Numbered from the stretch's first letter, positions 18,097 to 27,142 are shown. The stretch is DNA of 37,827 nucleotides from an uncultured Bacilli bacterium (GCA_944359075.1 CALVSR010000007.1:1-37827), one strand, 5' to 3'. Program-made: numbers and translations. Notes: generated by a model from the letters alone, not told the origin.

Positions 18097-18855
18097 ATGA
18101 AAATTACAATCATCACAGTGTGTTATAATTCTGAGAAGACGATTAAAGATACATTGGAATCGGTTCTGAAACAGACATATAAAAACTATGAATATCTAAT
18201 AATTGACGGAAAAAGCCACGATCATACATTAGACATAATAAAAGACTATAAGCCAAAATTCAAAGGAAAATTAAAGTTTATTTCAGAAAAAGATAAGGGT
18301 TTATATGATGCGATGAATAAAGGAATAAAAATGGCAACAGGAGAAATAATAGGAATCATTAATTCTGATGATGTTTTAGCATCTAAAAATGCATTTGAAA
18401 TTATCGTTTCTTATTTTAAGAAAACCAATTGTGATGGAACATATTCAAATTTGGAAATTTTAGATGAAAATCTAGAAAAAAGAGTAAGAATCTTTATTCC
18501 TAAAAAAGGTAATTATAAATTAGGATGGTATCCACCACATCCGACATTATATTTAAAAAAGACAGTATATCAAAAACATGGCTTTTATAATCAAAAATAT
18601 AGGATTGCTGCTGATTATGATATGATGTTAAAAATAATGAATGATTCTACTCTTAATCTTAGTTATATTCCTAAAACATTAGTATATATGAGAAGTGGTG
18701 GAGTAAGTACGAGTGGATTGAAGGGCTATTACAGAAGTTTTAAAGAATCGTATAAGGTACTAAAAGCAAATGATATTAAATTTCCACTTTTAGTAAATGG
18801 AATACGAACAATGAATATAATGTTACAAGTTCTGAAGTCCAAAATAGTAAGATAA
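18097..18855 (+). CDS. GT2 glycosyltransferase (WcaA-like)
   Basis: This is a compact GT2 enzyme of 252 residues. The start ITVCYNSEKTIKDTLESVL is followed by IIDGKSHDHT, the family motif seen in WcaA-like enzymes (usually DGGSTDGT, slightly altered here). NSDD is the metal-binding acidic motif, and HPTLYLKK plus AADYDMMLK form the acceptor side. It probably adds one internal sugar to the cytoplasmic glycan. A GGAAAGAGG ribosome binding site lies in the end of the previous gene. Confidence 0.8.
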   Translation: MKITIITVCYNSEKTIKDTLESVLKQTYKNYEYLIIDGKSHDHTLDIIKDYKPKFKGKLKFISEKDKGLYDAMNKGIKMATGEIIGIINSDDVLASKNAFEIIVSYFKKTNCDGTYSNLEILDENLEKRVRIFIPKKGNYKLGWYPPHPTLYLKKTVYQKHGFYNQKYRIAADYDMMLKIMNDSTLNLSYIPKTLVYMRSGGVSTSGLKGYYRSFKESYKVLKANDIKFPLLVNGIRTMNIMLQVLKSKIVR

Positions 18856-18883
18856 TCCTATTGAAATGATTTGAGGTGTAGAG

Positions 18884-19846
18884 ATGGAAAAGAAAAATAT
18901 TTTATACATCGTAGTACCATGCTACAATGAAGAAGAAGTATTGAATGAGACAACAAAGCAATTAGAAAAAAAGATGAATAATTTAGTAGAAAAAGAGATT
19001 ATTAGTAATCAAAGTCGTGTGATGTATGTAAATGATGGCTCTAAAGATAAAACTTGGGAGCTTATTGAAAAAATTAGTAAAGAGCATGAATACTTTACTG
19101 GTATTTCCTTATCTAGAAATAGAGGTCATCAAAATGCCTTATTGGCAGGATTAATGACTGCTAAAGAATATGCAGATATTGTCATCAGTATGGATGCTGA
19201 CTTACAAGATGATATTAATGCCATTGATGAAATGCTAGAAAAGTATCATAATGGTTGTGATATCGTTTATGGAGTTAGAAGTTCTAGAAAAAAAGATAGT
19301 TGGTTTAAGAAAACAACTGCGCAAGGATTTTATAAATTCATGAAATTAATGGGAGTGGATATTGTTTACAATCACGCTGATTATCGATTAACTAGCAAAA
19401 GAGTACTAGAACATTTTTCCGATTATAAAGAAGTAAATTTGTTTTTAAGAGGAATGTTCCCTTTAATTGGATATCAGTCAGATATTGTTTACTATGAAAG
19501 AAAAGAAAGAGTTGCAGGTACCAGTAAATATCCACTCAAAAAGATGTTAAACTTTGCCTGGGATGGAATTACTTCCTTTAGTGTCAGACCCATTCGTTTT
19601 ATTTTAATTCTAGGAGTTTTGATTTTTATAATTAGCTGTGCAATCACTTTATACTGTATTATCGTAAAATTATTAGGAAATGCAGTAACAGGTTGGACCT
19701 TCCTAGCTTGTTCTATTTGGATGCTAGCTGGTGTTCAAATGTTATCTCTCGGTATTATTGGTGAATATGTAGGAAAAATGTATAATGAGACCAAAGCTCG
19801 TCCAAGATATATTGTTTCTAGAAATTTGTTAGAAGAGGAGAAATAA
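18884..19846 (+). CDS. GtrB-like polyprenyl-phosphate glycosyltransferase
   Basis: This GT2 enzyme of 320 residues has two C-terminal membrane helices (about 238-262 and 272-295), the GtrB/CsbB plan. VPCYNEEEVLNET, VNDGSKDKTW and MDADLQDD are present. Such enzymes load a sugar, often glucose, onto undecaprenyl phosphate. The nearest GtrA-type flippase domain is in the fusion protein at 26209. GAGGTG five bases upstream sets the start. Confidence 0.82.
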   Translation: MEKKNILYIVVPCYNEEEVLNETTKQLEKKMNNLVEKEIISNQSRVMYVNDGSKDKTWELIEKISKEHEYFTGISLSRNRGHQNALLAGLMTAKEYADIVISMDADLQDDINAIDEMLEKYHNGCDIVYGVRSSRKKDSWFKKTTAQGFYKFMKLMGVDIVYNHADYRLTSKRVLEHFSDYKEVNLFLRGMFPLIGYQSDIVYYERKERVAGTSKYPLKKMLNFAWDGITSFSVRPIRFILILGVLIFIISCAITLYCIIVKLLGNAVTGWTFLACSIWMLAGVQMLSLGIIGEYVGKMYNETKARPRYIVSRNLLEEEK

Positions 19847-19851
19847 GCTAT

Positions 19852-20850
19852 ATGCAAGTACTAGTCACTGGTGGTATGGGTTATATTGGAAGCCATACAG
19901 TAGTTGAATTATTAGAAAATAATTACGAAGTTATCATTATAGATAATTTAGTGAATTCTAAAATAGATGTATTAGATAAAATAGAGAAAATAACGGGTAA
20001 AAGACCAGACTTCTACCCATATGATTTATGTGATAAAGAATTATTAAAAAAAGTATTTATGCAACATAAAATAGAAGCTGTTATTCACTTTGCGGGATTA
20101 AAAGCAGTAGGAGAATCTGTTCAAAAACCTCTTCTTTATTATCACAATAATTTGATTTCTACTTTAAACTTGCTAGAAGTTATGAAAGAAATTGATTGTA
20201 AGAAGTTAGTATTTTCATCTAGTGCTACGGTTTATGGGAGTCCTAAAGAATTACCAATCAAAGAAGATTTTCCATTATCTACCACCAATCCCTACGGTTC
20301 TACTAAATTATTTATTGAATATATGTTAAAAGATTTATATCAATCGGATCCTACTTGGAGTATTGCGATACTAAGATATTTTAATCCAATTGGGGCTCAT
20401 CCTTCCTATTTGCTTGGAGAAAATCCCAATGGAATACCAAATAATTTAATGCCTTATATTGTGAAAGTAGCAAGCAAAGAATTAGATCATTTAAATATTT
20501 TTGGAAGTGATTACCCTACAAAGGATGGAACTGGTGTTAGAGATTACATTCATGTAGTCGATTTAGCCAAAGGACATATCAAGGCTTTAGAAAAAGTTTT
20601 ATCTACTAATAAAGTGGATTGCTATAATTTGGGAACAGGTATTGGTTATAGTGTTTTAGAAATGGTAGAATTATTTAAAAAGGTAAATCAAGTAGATGTT
20701 CCTTATCAAATAGTAGAAAGAAGAGCTGGGGATATTGCTGAATGTTATGCAGATCCAACTTATGCGCAAAAAGAATTAGGCTTTACTGCTGAAAAAAACT
20801 TAGAGGACATGGTAAGAGATAGCTATCAGTATTTCTTGCATAATCAATAA
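19852..20850 (+). CDS. galE: UDP-glucose 4-epimerase
   Basis: This enzyme interconverts UDP-glucose and UDP-galactose (or the N-acetyl forms) using tightly bound NAD. The sequence is a full-length, canonical GalE: VTGGMGYIGSHT at the N-terminus, HFAGLKAVGESV, SSSATVYG, YGSTK as YxxxK, LRYFNPIGAHPS and GVRDYIHVVDLA. At 332 residues the length is normal. It is the last gene of the main operon and is followed at once by a terminator. It provides a galactose-type donor for the transferases upstream. Confidence 0.93.
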   Translation: MQVLVTGGMGYIGSHTVVELLENNYEVIIIDNLVNSKIDVLDKIEKITGKRPDFYPYDLCDKELLKKVFMQHKIEAVIHFAGLKAVGESVQKPLLYYHNNLISTLNLLEVMKEIDCKKLVFSSSATVYGSPKELPIKEDFPLSTTNPYGSTKLFIEYMLKDLYQSDPTWSIAILRYFNPIGAHPSYLLGENPNGIPNNLMPYIVKVASKELDHLNIFGSDYPTKDGTGVRDYIHVVDLAKGHIKALEKVLSTNKVDCYNLGTGIGYSVLEMVELFKKVNQVDVPYQIVERRAGDIAECYADPTYAQKELGFTAEKNLEDMVRDSYQYFLHNQ

Positions 20851-20884
20851 AGAAGAATTTAATTGAAAAATTCTTCTTTTTTTG
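20850..20884 (+). terminator. Intrinsic terminator at the end of the main glycan operon
   Basis: AAGAAGAATTT (20850-20860) pairs with AAATTCTTCTT (20868-20878) around a 7-nt loop and runs into a T tract. It begins at the last base of the galE stop codon. Confidence 0.85.
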
Positions 20885-20909
20885 AGCATTTCTTTCATTT
20901 TTTTAAATA
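20882..20909 (+). promoter_or_regulatory. Possible promoter of the surface protein-sortase pair
   Basis: TTGAGC (20882-20887) and TAAATA (20904-20909) are 16 bp apart, just downstream of the terminator. The -10 box is weak. Confidence 0.4.
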
Positions 20910-20943
20910 ATACTATTGGAATCTATTGACAAGGAGGACAAAA

Positions 20944-23076
20944 ATGAAAAAAATATTCATGATTTTGATAGTATTCTGTACACTTTTTGCACTAAATGAT
21001 AAAGTGCAAGCATTAACAGATAGTTTTTATGAAGGCGACTATATTCCAGGAGAGTATATTAAAAAATTTAAAAATGGTTCTGGGAAATATGAACAGTTAC
21101 GCTTTTTTAGACGCAAAAGTGACAATCAGGCAGTATATTGTATTGAGTTATGGGAAGCACTTTCTACTAATAAAATAATTCCTGGCTATGACTCTGAGCA
21201 ATATCATTATGCTAATATGGATTACAGTGTATGGGAAAGAATAATGTTAATTGCTTATTATGGATATGGATATGCAAATCATACAGATAGTAAATGGTAT
21301 GCCATTACACAGTATATGATATGGAAAGAAACATCACCGGAAACCAATCTCTATTTTACCGATACATTAAATGGAAATAGAATTGAAAAATATGAGCAGG
21401 AAATAAATGAAATCAATTCGTTAATACAAAAACATGCAGATATACCATCTTTTTACAATCAGACTTATCAGGTAAATTATAATGAAGTACTTACTATTCA
21501 AGATACTAATTATGTATTAGAAAGATTTGAAATAATTGGTGATGGAGGGGTAAAAGTATCTAAAGAGGGAAATCGTATTACTATTTCTAAAAATAGTATT
21601 GGGGAATCACAAATATTGTTTGCTAATAATGGAAAAAAATATCAATCCTCTCCTGTTGTATATATTGATGATAATGGTCAAAATTTATTAGCACCAGGAA
21701 ATTATTATCCTATTTATATGGTAGTAAATGTAAATCTTCCATCAACTAATATTACAGTAAATAAATTAGATTTGGATACTCAAAGCAGTATTCCACAAGG
21801 GGATGCCAAATTAGAAGGAACGAAAATTCAATTATTAGATGTCAATCATCAGTTGATATCGGAAAAAACCATAAATGAAGATGGTACACTTGTATTTGAA
21901 AATGTAGGATATGGAACTTATTATGTAAAAGAAGTAGAAGCTGCTACCGGATATTTGCTGAATCAAGAGATAATAACCTTAGAAGTAAATAATCAAACCG
22001 AAACTGTAAATTTTTATAATCAAGTAATTCAAAATGAAATTATAATGAAGAAGTATTTACAAAATCCTCTAACCAATCATAAAGAGATAGAAGAGGGTGC
22101 TATCTTTTCCATTCACAATAGTAAAAATGAAAAAGTAGCAACAATCACTACAGATGGAAAAGGAATTGCTAAAATAGTTTTACCATACGGTACTTATACA
22201 GTAAAGCAAGAATCTGGTGCTAAAAATCATTCCTACATTGAAGATTTTGAAATCGTAATCAAAGAAGATAATATAACACAAACATTTGAGTTATATAATC
22301 AAGAATTAGTAGCTAGTATAAGAATCATTAATACAGATAATGATACAAAGCTTCCAATTTTAGAACAAGGAGCTATATTTAAAATAAAGAATTTAGATAA
22401 AAATCAATATATTCAAAATAGTCAAGGAGATGACTTCCTCTTAACAACCAATGATTTGGGAAAGACAGTCTTATTAACTCTTTCTAGTGGTAGATACCAG
22501 ATAGAGCAGCTAACAGCAGTAGCAGGTTATTATGTGAATAAGAAGGTTTTTGATTTTGAAATTAGTGATGAAGTAGAATTTGAGTTAGATGAAAATCAAA
22601 AGAAGTATTTAGAAATACACATCCCTAATATCAAACAAAAAAGTCAAATAGAGATAGAAAAATATATAGAATATTATATCAATGACCAATTCATAAGAAG
22701 AGAAACGGATACCAATATTAGGATTCCCGTTTATGCCTTGGAAGATATTTATTCAAAGGATGGAATCAAGCTATATCAAAAGGATGAACATATAGTAGAT
22801 GCTATTTTACAGAATGAAAAAGTAATCAGTCCAAAACTAGTTTTCGGAAAATATTATGTAAAAAACAGTTCAGACAATTCGATTATTCCCGTCGTATTAG
22901 ATAAAATAGAAAATTCAAAAATTAAACTCTTGGATAAAGTCTATGAATATCAGGAAATAAAAGAAGAAACTATTGAGGTACCTAATACTTTAAAGAATCA
23001 AACTATTACACTGGATGTTAATCTTTTATTACTATTACTAGGTTTACTAATCGTAAAAAGGGAGAAAAAGATATGA
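20944..23076 (+). CDS. Thioester-domain surface adhesin with Cna-B repeats
   Basis: This is a secreted wall protein of about 710 residues. Residues 1-23 form a signal peptide. The following domain is a thioester (TQXA) domain: Cys66 in VYCIEL and Gln123 in ITQYMIW are the residues expected to form the internal thioester that captures host or surface nucleophiles. Three or four Cna-B/SpaA-like beta domains follow (about 270-360, 365-455, 457-560, 565-680). The first has the Lys (VNKLD) and Glu (YVKEVEAATGY) of an isopeptide bond; later ones look degenerate. The end has VPNTLKNQ, a hydrophobic helix and KREKKI, so the sorting signal is of the PNT type, not LPXTG. ATG 20944 follows AAGGAGG. Confidence 0.85.
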   Translation: MKKIFMILIVFCTLFALNDKVQALTDSFYEGDYIPGEYIKKFKNGSGKYEQLRFFRRKSDNQAVYCIELWEALSTNKIIPGYDSEQYHYANMDYSVWERIMLIAYYGYGYANHTDSKWYAITQYMIWKETSPETNLYFTDTLNGNRIEKYEQEINEINSLIQKHADIPSFYNQTYQVNYNEVLTIQDTNYVLERFEIIGDGGVKVSKEGNRITISKNSIGESQILFANNGKKYQSSPVVYIDDNGQNLLAPGNYYPIYMVVNVNLPSTNITVNKLDLDTQSSIPQGDAKLEGTKIQLLDVNHQLISEKTINEDGTLVFENVGYGTYYVKEVEAATGYLLNQEIITLEVNNQTETVNFYNQVIQNEIIMKKYLQNPLTNHKEIEEGAIFSIHNSKNEKVATITTDGKGIAKIVLPYGTYTVKQESGAKNHSYIEDFEIVIKEDNITQTFELYNQELVASIRIINTDNDTKLPILEQGAIFKIKNLDKNQYIQNSQGDDFLLTTNDLGKTVLLTLSSGRYQIEQLTAVAGYYVNKKVFDFEISDEVEFELDENQKKYLEIHIPNIKQKSQIEIEKYIEYYINDQFIRRETDTNIRIPVYALEDIYSKDGIKLYQKDEHIVDAILQNEKVISPKLVFGKYYVKNSSDNSIIPVVLDKIENSKIKLLDKVYEYQEIKEETIEVPNTLKNQTITLDVNLLLLLLGLLIVKREKKI

Positions 23077-23630
23077 AAAGAATTAAAGTAGGCTATTTTT
23101 TAATCATAGTTGGCCTAGTTTGGACTAGCTATAAACAGGTTATTGCAAGAGAGGAAATTATAGTGGAAAACCATAAAATTGCTTACACACTTCAAGATCA
23201 GGCAGGATATCTAAAAAAAGAGGTAGATATCTATGATGTAATTTTAGAAATCCCTCAAATTCATTTAAAAAAAGGGATCTATAAAAAAGAAGATAAACGA
23301 AACCATATTGATAAAAATGTGACAATCCACGAAGCATCTAATTATCCCAATCAAGAAAAATCCAACATCATTTTAATGGCTCATTCTGGAACAGGGGAGA
23401 ACGCCTATTTTCAAGATCTATATCAATTAAATGAAAATAGTCTTATAAAAATTTATTATCAAAATATTAAATACACTTATAAAATTAGTCATTATTATGA
23501 AATAGATAAAAATGGTTTTGCTAACATCCAAAGAGATCAACATCAAAAAACAATCACTTTAATTACTTGTAGTCAAAAAAATAAATCGAAACAGCTAGTA
23601 TATATTGGCTATTTAATAGATGAAACTTAA
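23073..23630 (+). CDS. Sortase, probably dedicated to the upstream adhesin
   Basis: This is a transpeptidase that anchors surface proteins to the wall. It has one N-terminal helix (about 6-19), then a sortase beta-barrel with the catalytic His104 in MAHSGTGENAYF and Cys166 in TLITCSQKN. The usual Arg after the Cys-containing strand is not visible: the aligned stretch reads KSKQLVYIG, with Lys173/Gln174 at that place. ATGA overlap with the adhesin gene implies coupled translation and a one-substrate pairing, which fits the unusual PNT-type sorting signal. The protein is short (185 residues). Confidence 0.83.
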   Translation: MKRIKVGYFLIIVGLVWTSYKQVIAREEIIVENHKIAYTLQDQAGYLKKEVDIYDVILEIPQIHLKKGIYKKEDKRNHIDKNVTIHEASNYPNQEKSNIILMAHSGTGENAYFQDLYQLNENSLIKIYYQNIKYTYKISHYYEIDKNGFANIQRDQHQKTITLITCSQKNKSKQLVYIGYLIDET

Positions 23631-23680
23631 AAAAATATTCTGCTACAGATCACTGTTATTTAAGAAATATGAAAAAAAAT

Positions 23681-23710
23681 AAAGACTAATTCAAGTTAGT
23701 CTTTTGTTTT
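23681..23710 (+). terminator. Intrinsic terminator after the sortase gene
   Basis: AAAGACTAA (23681-23689) pairs with TTAGTCTTT (23696-23704), followed by TGTTTT. Confidence 0.8.
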
Positions 23711-23728
23711 ATAAATCACTGTAATTTC

Positions 23729-23757
23729 TTTACTTGTTAAAATTTATTTACTATAAT
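23729..23757 (+). promoter_or_regulatory. Promoter of the second glycosylation operon
   Basis: TTTACT (23729-23734) and TATAAT (23752-23757) are spaced by exactly 17 bp, 18 bp before the ATG at 23776. Because the promoter lies upstream of this ATG, longer start codons inside it can be excluded. Confidence 0.75.
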
Positions 23758-23775
23758 GTTATTAGGGTGATTAGT

Positions 23776-24921
23776 ATGAAAAAAATAACCATTTTTTCAC
23801 TTCACTTAGGATATGGTGGAATAGAAAGTAGTGTCGTTAATTTAGCCAATTTATTGTGTAAAGAATATCAAGTGGAAATTATCTCTACTTATAAATTAGC
23901 AGATACTCCAGCTTTTGATATTGATGATAGAGTAAATGTTACTTATTTAATTGATCAGCATAAGCCTAATCGTGAAGAATGGAAAGATGCTGTAAGAAAA
24001 ATAAGACCAATTAGATTTATAAAAGAAACATATAAAGCGATTCTTGTGTTAATGCTTAGGAAAAATAAGACAATAGAAGCAATGAAAAAATGTGATAGTG
24101 ATATCATGGTTTCTACTCGGGTATTGTTTAATAAATGGTTAGGTGAATATGGTAAAAAGAAAGCCTATAAAATAGCTTGGGAACATAATCATCATCATCA
24201 AGATATCGAATATGCCAATGGTGTTACGAACTCATGTCGCAATTTAGATGTTTTAGTATTAGTATCAGACTCTTTAAGAAATTTTTATAAGAAAAAAATG
24301 AAAGAAAAAGGAATAAAATGCAGATGTGTTTTTATTCCCAATATGTTGGATGATATTCCCAAAAAGACTTCTAAGTTAACAGAAAAAAGAATTATTTCAG
24401 TAGGAAGATTTTCCAAGGAGAAAGGATATGTAGATTTAATAGAAATTTTTGCTAAATTTCATCAAACAAATCCAGATTGGCATTTAGACTTGGTAGGAGA
24501 TGGTTCTGAGAGGAATAAAATAGTAGATCGTATCTATCAACATCAATTAACAGATTATATTAAAGTGCATGGTTATTTAAAAAAGAAAGAAATTAACGAA
24601 TTACTAAGCAAATCATCTCTGTATATTATGACTTCTTATACAGAATCTTTTGGTATTGTATTAATTGAGGCAATGTCTCATGGAATTCCGTGCCTAGCAT
24701 TTACTTCAGCAGAAGGTGCTAATGAATTAATTCAAAATAATAAAAATGGTTACTTAATTGAAAATCGAGATTTTGATGAAATGATTCATAAAATGGAAGA
24801 ATTAGCTAATGATAAAAACAAGCGATTAGAACTTGGCAAAAATGCTCGTGAGTTTAGCTTGAATTATAGTAGTGAGATTGTCAAAAAAGAGTGGCTAAAA
24901 TTATTAAAAAGAAAGGCATAA
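23776..24921 (+). CDS. GT4 family glycosyltransferase
   Basis: This GT-B fold enzyme of about 381 residues begins with FSLHLGYGGIESSVVNLANL, the acceptor-binding start of GT4. The donor-binding half contains ISVGRFSKEKGYVDLI, LVGDGSER and the EX7E motif ESFGIVLIEAMSHG. AGGGTGATT precedes ATG 23776. It is the first gene of a five-gene operon that also holds an Alg13/Alg14-type pair. The sugar is unknown. Confidence 0.85.
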   Translation: MKKITIFSLHLGYGGIESSVVNLANLLCKEYQVEIISTYKLADTPAFDIDDRVNVTYLIDQHKPNREEWKDAVRKIRPIRFIKETYKAILVLMLRKNKTIEAMKKCDSDIMVSTRVLFNKWLGEYGKKKAYKIAWEHNHHHQDIEYANGVTNSCRNLDVLVLVSDSLRNFYKKKMKEKGIKCRCVFIPNMLDDIPKKTSKLTEKRIISVGRFSKEKGYVDLIEIFAKFHQTNPDWHLDLVGDGSERNKIVDRIYQHQLTDYIKVHGYLKKKEINELLSKSSLYIMTSYTESFGIVLIEAMSHGIPCLAFTSAEGANELIQNNKNGYLIENRDFDEMIHKMEELANDKNKRLELGKNAREFSLNYSSEIVKKEWLKLLKRKA

Positions 24922-24922
24922 T

Positions 24923-25393
24923 ATGAAAAAAGTGTTATTTATATCGAGTACAGGTGGACATTTATCTGAAATGATGATGCTAAATGATCTATTTAAAAAG
25001 TATGATTATCATATTATTACAGAAAAAACAAAAACAACCAAAAATTTAAAAGATAAATACCATGAAAGAATAAATTATCTAATTTACGGAACCAAAGACC
25101 ATCCTTTTTCTTACCCATTTAAATTACTAGTTAATTGTTTTAAAAGTGTTTATTTTTATTTTAAGATAAGACCAGATTTTATTGTGACTACAGGAGCACA
25201 TACAGCAGGACCCATGTGTTGCTTAGGTAAAATCTTTGGAAGTAGAATTATTTATATTGAAACATTTGCTAACATGAATACCAAAACAATTACCGGGAAA
25301 CTAATCTATAAATTTGCCGATTTATTTATTGTACAGTGGAAAAGTATGTTAAAGTTATATCCAAAAGCTACCTATGGTGGATGGATTTATTAG
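24923..25393 (+). CDS. Alg14/PssD-like membrane-anchoring subunit of a split glycosyltransferase
   Basis: The protein has 156 residues, beginning FISSTGGHLSEMMML, the diagnostic start of Alg14/PssD/CpsF. The GAHTAGPMCCLGKIFGSRIIYIETF stretch is the conserved core. In this class the Alg14-like part binds the membrane and acceptor while a separate Alg13-like protein binds the sugar nucleotide. That partner is the N-terminal half of the fusion at 26209, but an unrelated gene separates them here. The start is one base after the GT4 stop. Confidence 0.85.
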   Translation: MKKVLFISSTGGHLSEMMMLNDLFKKYDYHIITEKTKTTKNLKDKYHERINYLIYGTKDHPFSYPFKLLVNCFKSVYFYFKIRPDFIVTTGAHTAGPMCCLGKIFGSRIIYIETFANMNTKTITGKLIYKFADLFIVQWKSMLKLYPKATYGGWIY

Positions 25394-25402
25394 GGGAAAA
25401 TT

Positions 25403-26191
25403 ATGCTAGTAATGAATAATGATAACATATGTGAGAATAAGAGTATAATAGAAATTACGGGAACATTTGCAGGAGCAGGGTGTTTAAAACAAAGTGATTT
25501 TTCTCATAATTTAATCGGTTGTTTAGCTTTGCAGTTATCGTTTGGAGATTTAAAATCCTTAGATAATTATGATAGAAGTTGTTTGAGAAAGTTGTATCCT
25601 CATGATGATTATTTTCCTTTTGAAGATGGTTTTATATTCCAAAAAGAAATAGAGGAATTAAGAAAATATGTATCAAAAGCCAAAAAAATTAGAGTTTGGT
25701 CTAGTCAAATAGCAGCTGATGAGTTTTTATTACTCCTATACATCTGTTATTTGTTTCCTAATAAAAATATTAGTGCAGTTTTTGCTGATGAATATAATCC
25801 ATATTGTTGGTCGATAGGATGCATGACTTTTAATGAAGTAAATGAACTATCTAAAAAAGAACATCTGTTAACTATGGAAGAAAAAGAACTCTATATAAAT
25901 GAATGGAATAGAATGGTAAAAGAAAATAGCACCCTTCGATATATAAAGAATAAGGAAATAAAAAGCGTTCCAATCAATTATTTTGATAAAGATATACTCT
26001 CATATTTAGGAAAACAGAAAATGAAATTTATTACCTTAGTTGGAAAATTAATGGGAAATGCTGTAATAGATAATGATTCGGATTCTATTTACTCTTATTT
26101 AATTAATCGTTTAATTGAACAAGGAAAAATCGAAGTAGTAAGAATAGATAAAAATGATCAAAAGTTAATAAGAACAGCCAGTAACATTTAA
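25403..26191 (+). CDS. DUF1835/DUF3658-like protein of unknown function
   Basis: This soluble protein has 262 residues. The N-terminal two thirds match the DUF1835 pattern: CLALQLSFGDLKSLDNYDR near 40-60, and KKIRVWSSQIAADEFLLLLYI at about 93-113. The C-terminal end (MKFITLVGKLMGNA and LINRLIEQGKIEVVR) resembles DUF3658, which often follows DUF1835 in one chain. The biochemical role of these domains is not known to me. It is unusual to find it between the two halves of an Alg13/Alg14-type transferase. AGGGGAAAA precedes the ATG. Confidence 0.55.
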   Translation: MLVMNNDNICENKSIIEITGTFAGAGCLKQSDFSHNLIGCLALQLSFGDLKSLDNYDRSCLRKLYPHDDYFPFEDGFIFQKEIEELRKYVSKAKKIRVWSSQIAADEFLLLLYICYLFPNKNISAVFADEYNPYCWSIGCMTFNEVNELSKKEHLLTMEEKELYINEWNRMVKENSTLRYIKNKEIKSVPINYFDKDILSYLGKQKMKFITLVGKLMGNAVIDNDSDSIYSYLINRLIEQGKIEVVRIDKNDQKLIRTASNI

Positions 26192-26208
26192 GAATTGATG
26201 GTGATAAT

Positions 26209-27105
26209 ATGATATTAATAACATTAGGAACACAGGATAAACAATTTACAAGACTTTTAAAAAAAGTAGATGAATTAATTGATAAAAAGATTATTAAAGA
26301 AGAAGTAATTGTACAAGCGGGATATACGAAATATGAATCAAAGAATTTAAAGATTTTTGACTATGTTCCCAAAAAAGAGTTAGAAAAATATATAGAAGAA
26401 TGCAGTTTTATGATTACTCATGCTGGAGTGGGTACAATCTTTGATGCATTAAAAAAAGGAAAAAAAATGATAGCAGTACCTAGACTTGCCAAATATAAAG
26501 AGCATCATAATGACCATCAACTCCAAATTGTAGAAGAATTTAGTAAAGAAAAACTAATTTTACCAGTATATGAGATGGATGAACTAGAGGATGCTTTAAA
26601 GAAAATAAAAAAGTTTAAACCTAATAAATATGAAAGCAATAATAAAAATATGATCAAACTAGTTAGCGATTATATTGATAAAAATGAGAGAAGAAGTATG
26701 AAAGAATTATTGAATCAATATCGTGAAATTATTATGTATTTAATTTTTGGAGTACTGACTACTATGGTTAGTTTGATGGTATATTATTTACTAGTATATA
26801 CTATTCTAAATCCAGACAATGCCCTACAATTGCAAATAGCTAATATTATATCTTGGATGGCTGGTGTAGCATTTGCATATGTTACGAATCGTAGTCTAGT
26901 TTTCCAAAGTAAAAATCAAAATAAAGTAAAAGAAGTTAGCAACTTTATATTAGCTAGAATTGTGACTTTAGTGATGGATATGGCAATTATGTTTGTAGGA
27001 GTGACTCTTCTTCATGGAAATGATAAGCTATTAAAATTGATTTCTCAAATCATAGTAATTGTGTCTAATTATGTATTTTCTAAATTATTTGTATTCAAAA
27101 AATAA
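26209..27105 (+). CDS. Fusion of Alg13/PssE-like transferase and GtrA-type flippase
   Basis: Residues 1-155 are an Alg13/PssE-like sugar-nucleotide domain: MILITLGTQDKQFTRLLKKV at the start, and SFMITHAGVGTIFDALKKGKK and PRLAKYKEHHNDHQ as the donor site. Residues 170-298 are a GtrA domain with four membrane helices (FGVLTTMVSLMVYYLL, AYVTNRSLVF and the C-terminal SKLFVFKK). GtrA proteins move undecaprenyl-linked sugars across the membrane. The junction carries an in-frame ATG at 26698 with AGAAG before it, so a free GtrA could also be made. A GtrB-like gene follows directly, completing a GtrA-GtrB pair. Confidence 0.83.
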   Translation: MILITLGTQDKQFTRLLKKVDELIDKKIIKEEVIVQAGYTKYESKNLKIFDYVPKKELEKYIEECSFMITHAGVGTIFDALKKGKKMIAVPRLAKYKEHHNDHQLQIVEEFSKEKLILPVYEMDELEDALKKIKKFKPNKYESNNKNMIKLVSDYIDKNERRSMKELLNQYREIIMYLIFGVLTTMVSLMVYYLLVYTILNPDNALQLQIANIISWMAGVAFAYVTNRSLVFQSKNQNKVKEVSNFILARIVTLVMDMAIMFVGVTLLHGNDKLLKLISQIIVIVSNYVFSKLFVFKK

Positions 27106-27142
27106 ATACAATATGTTAAACTGAGTCTAAGAAGGTGTAAAC

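Noticed and set aside
7899-23076. Possible alternative genetic code (TGA as tryptophan)
   Set aside because: TGA as a stop appears only in ATGA overlaps and in the broken transposase, which first looked suspicious. But tryptophan is always TGG in the genes and no conserved gene has an internal TGA, so the standard bacterial code fits.
23734-23775. Upstream start for the GT4 gene at 23734
   Set aside because: It would begin inside the promoter, before the -10 box at 23752-23757, and has no ribosome binding site; ATG 23776 has AGGGTGATT.
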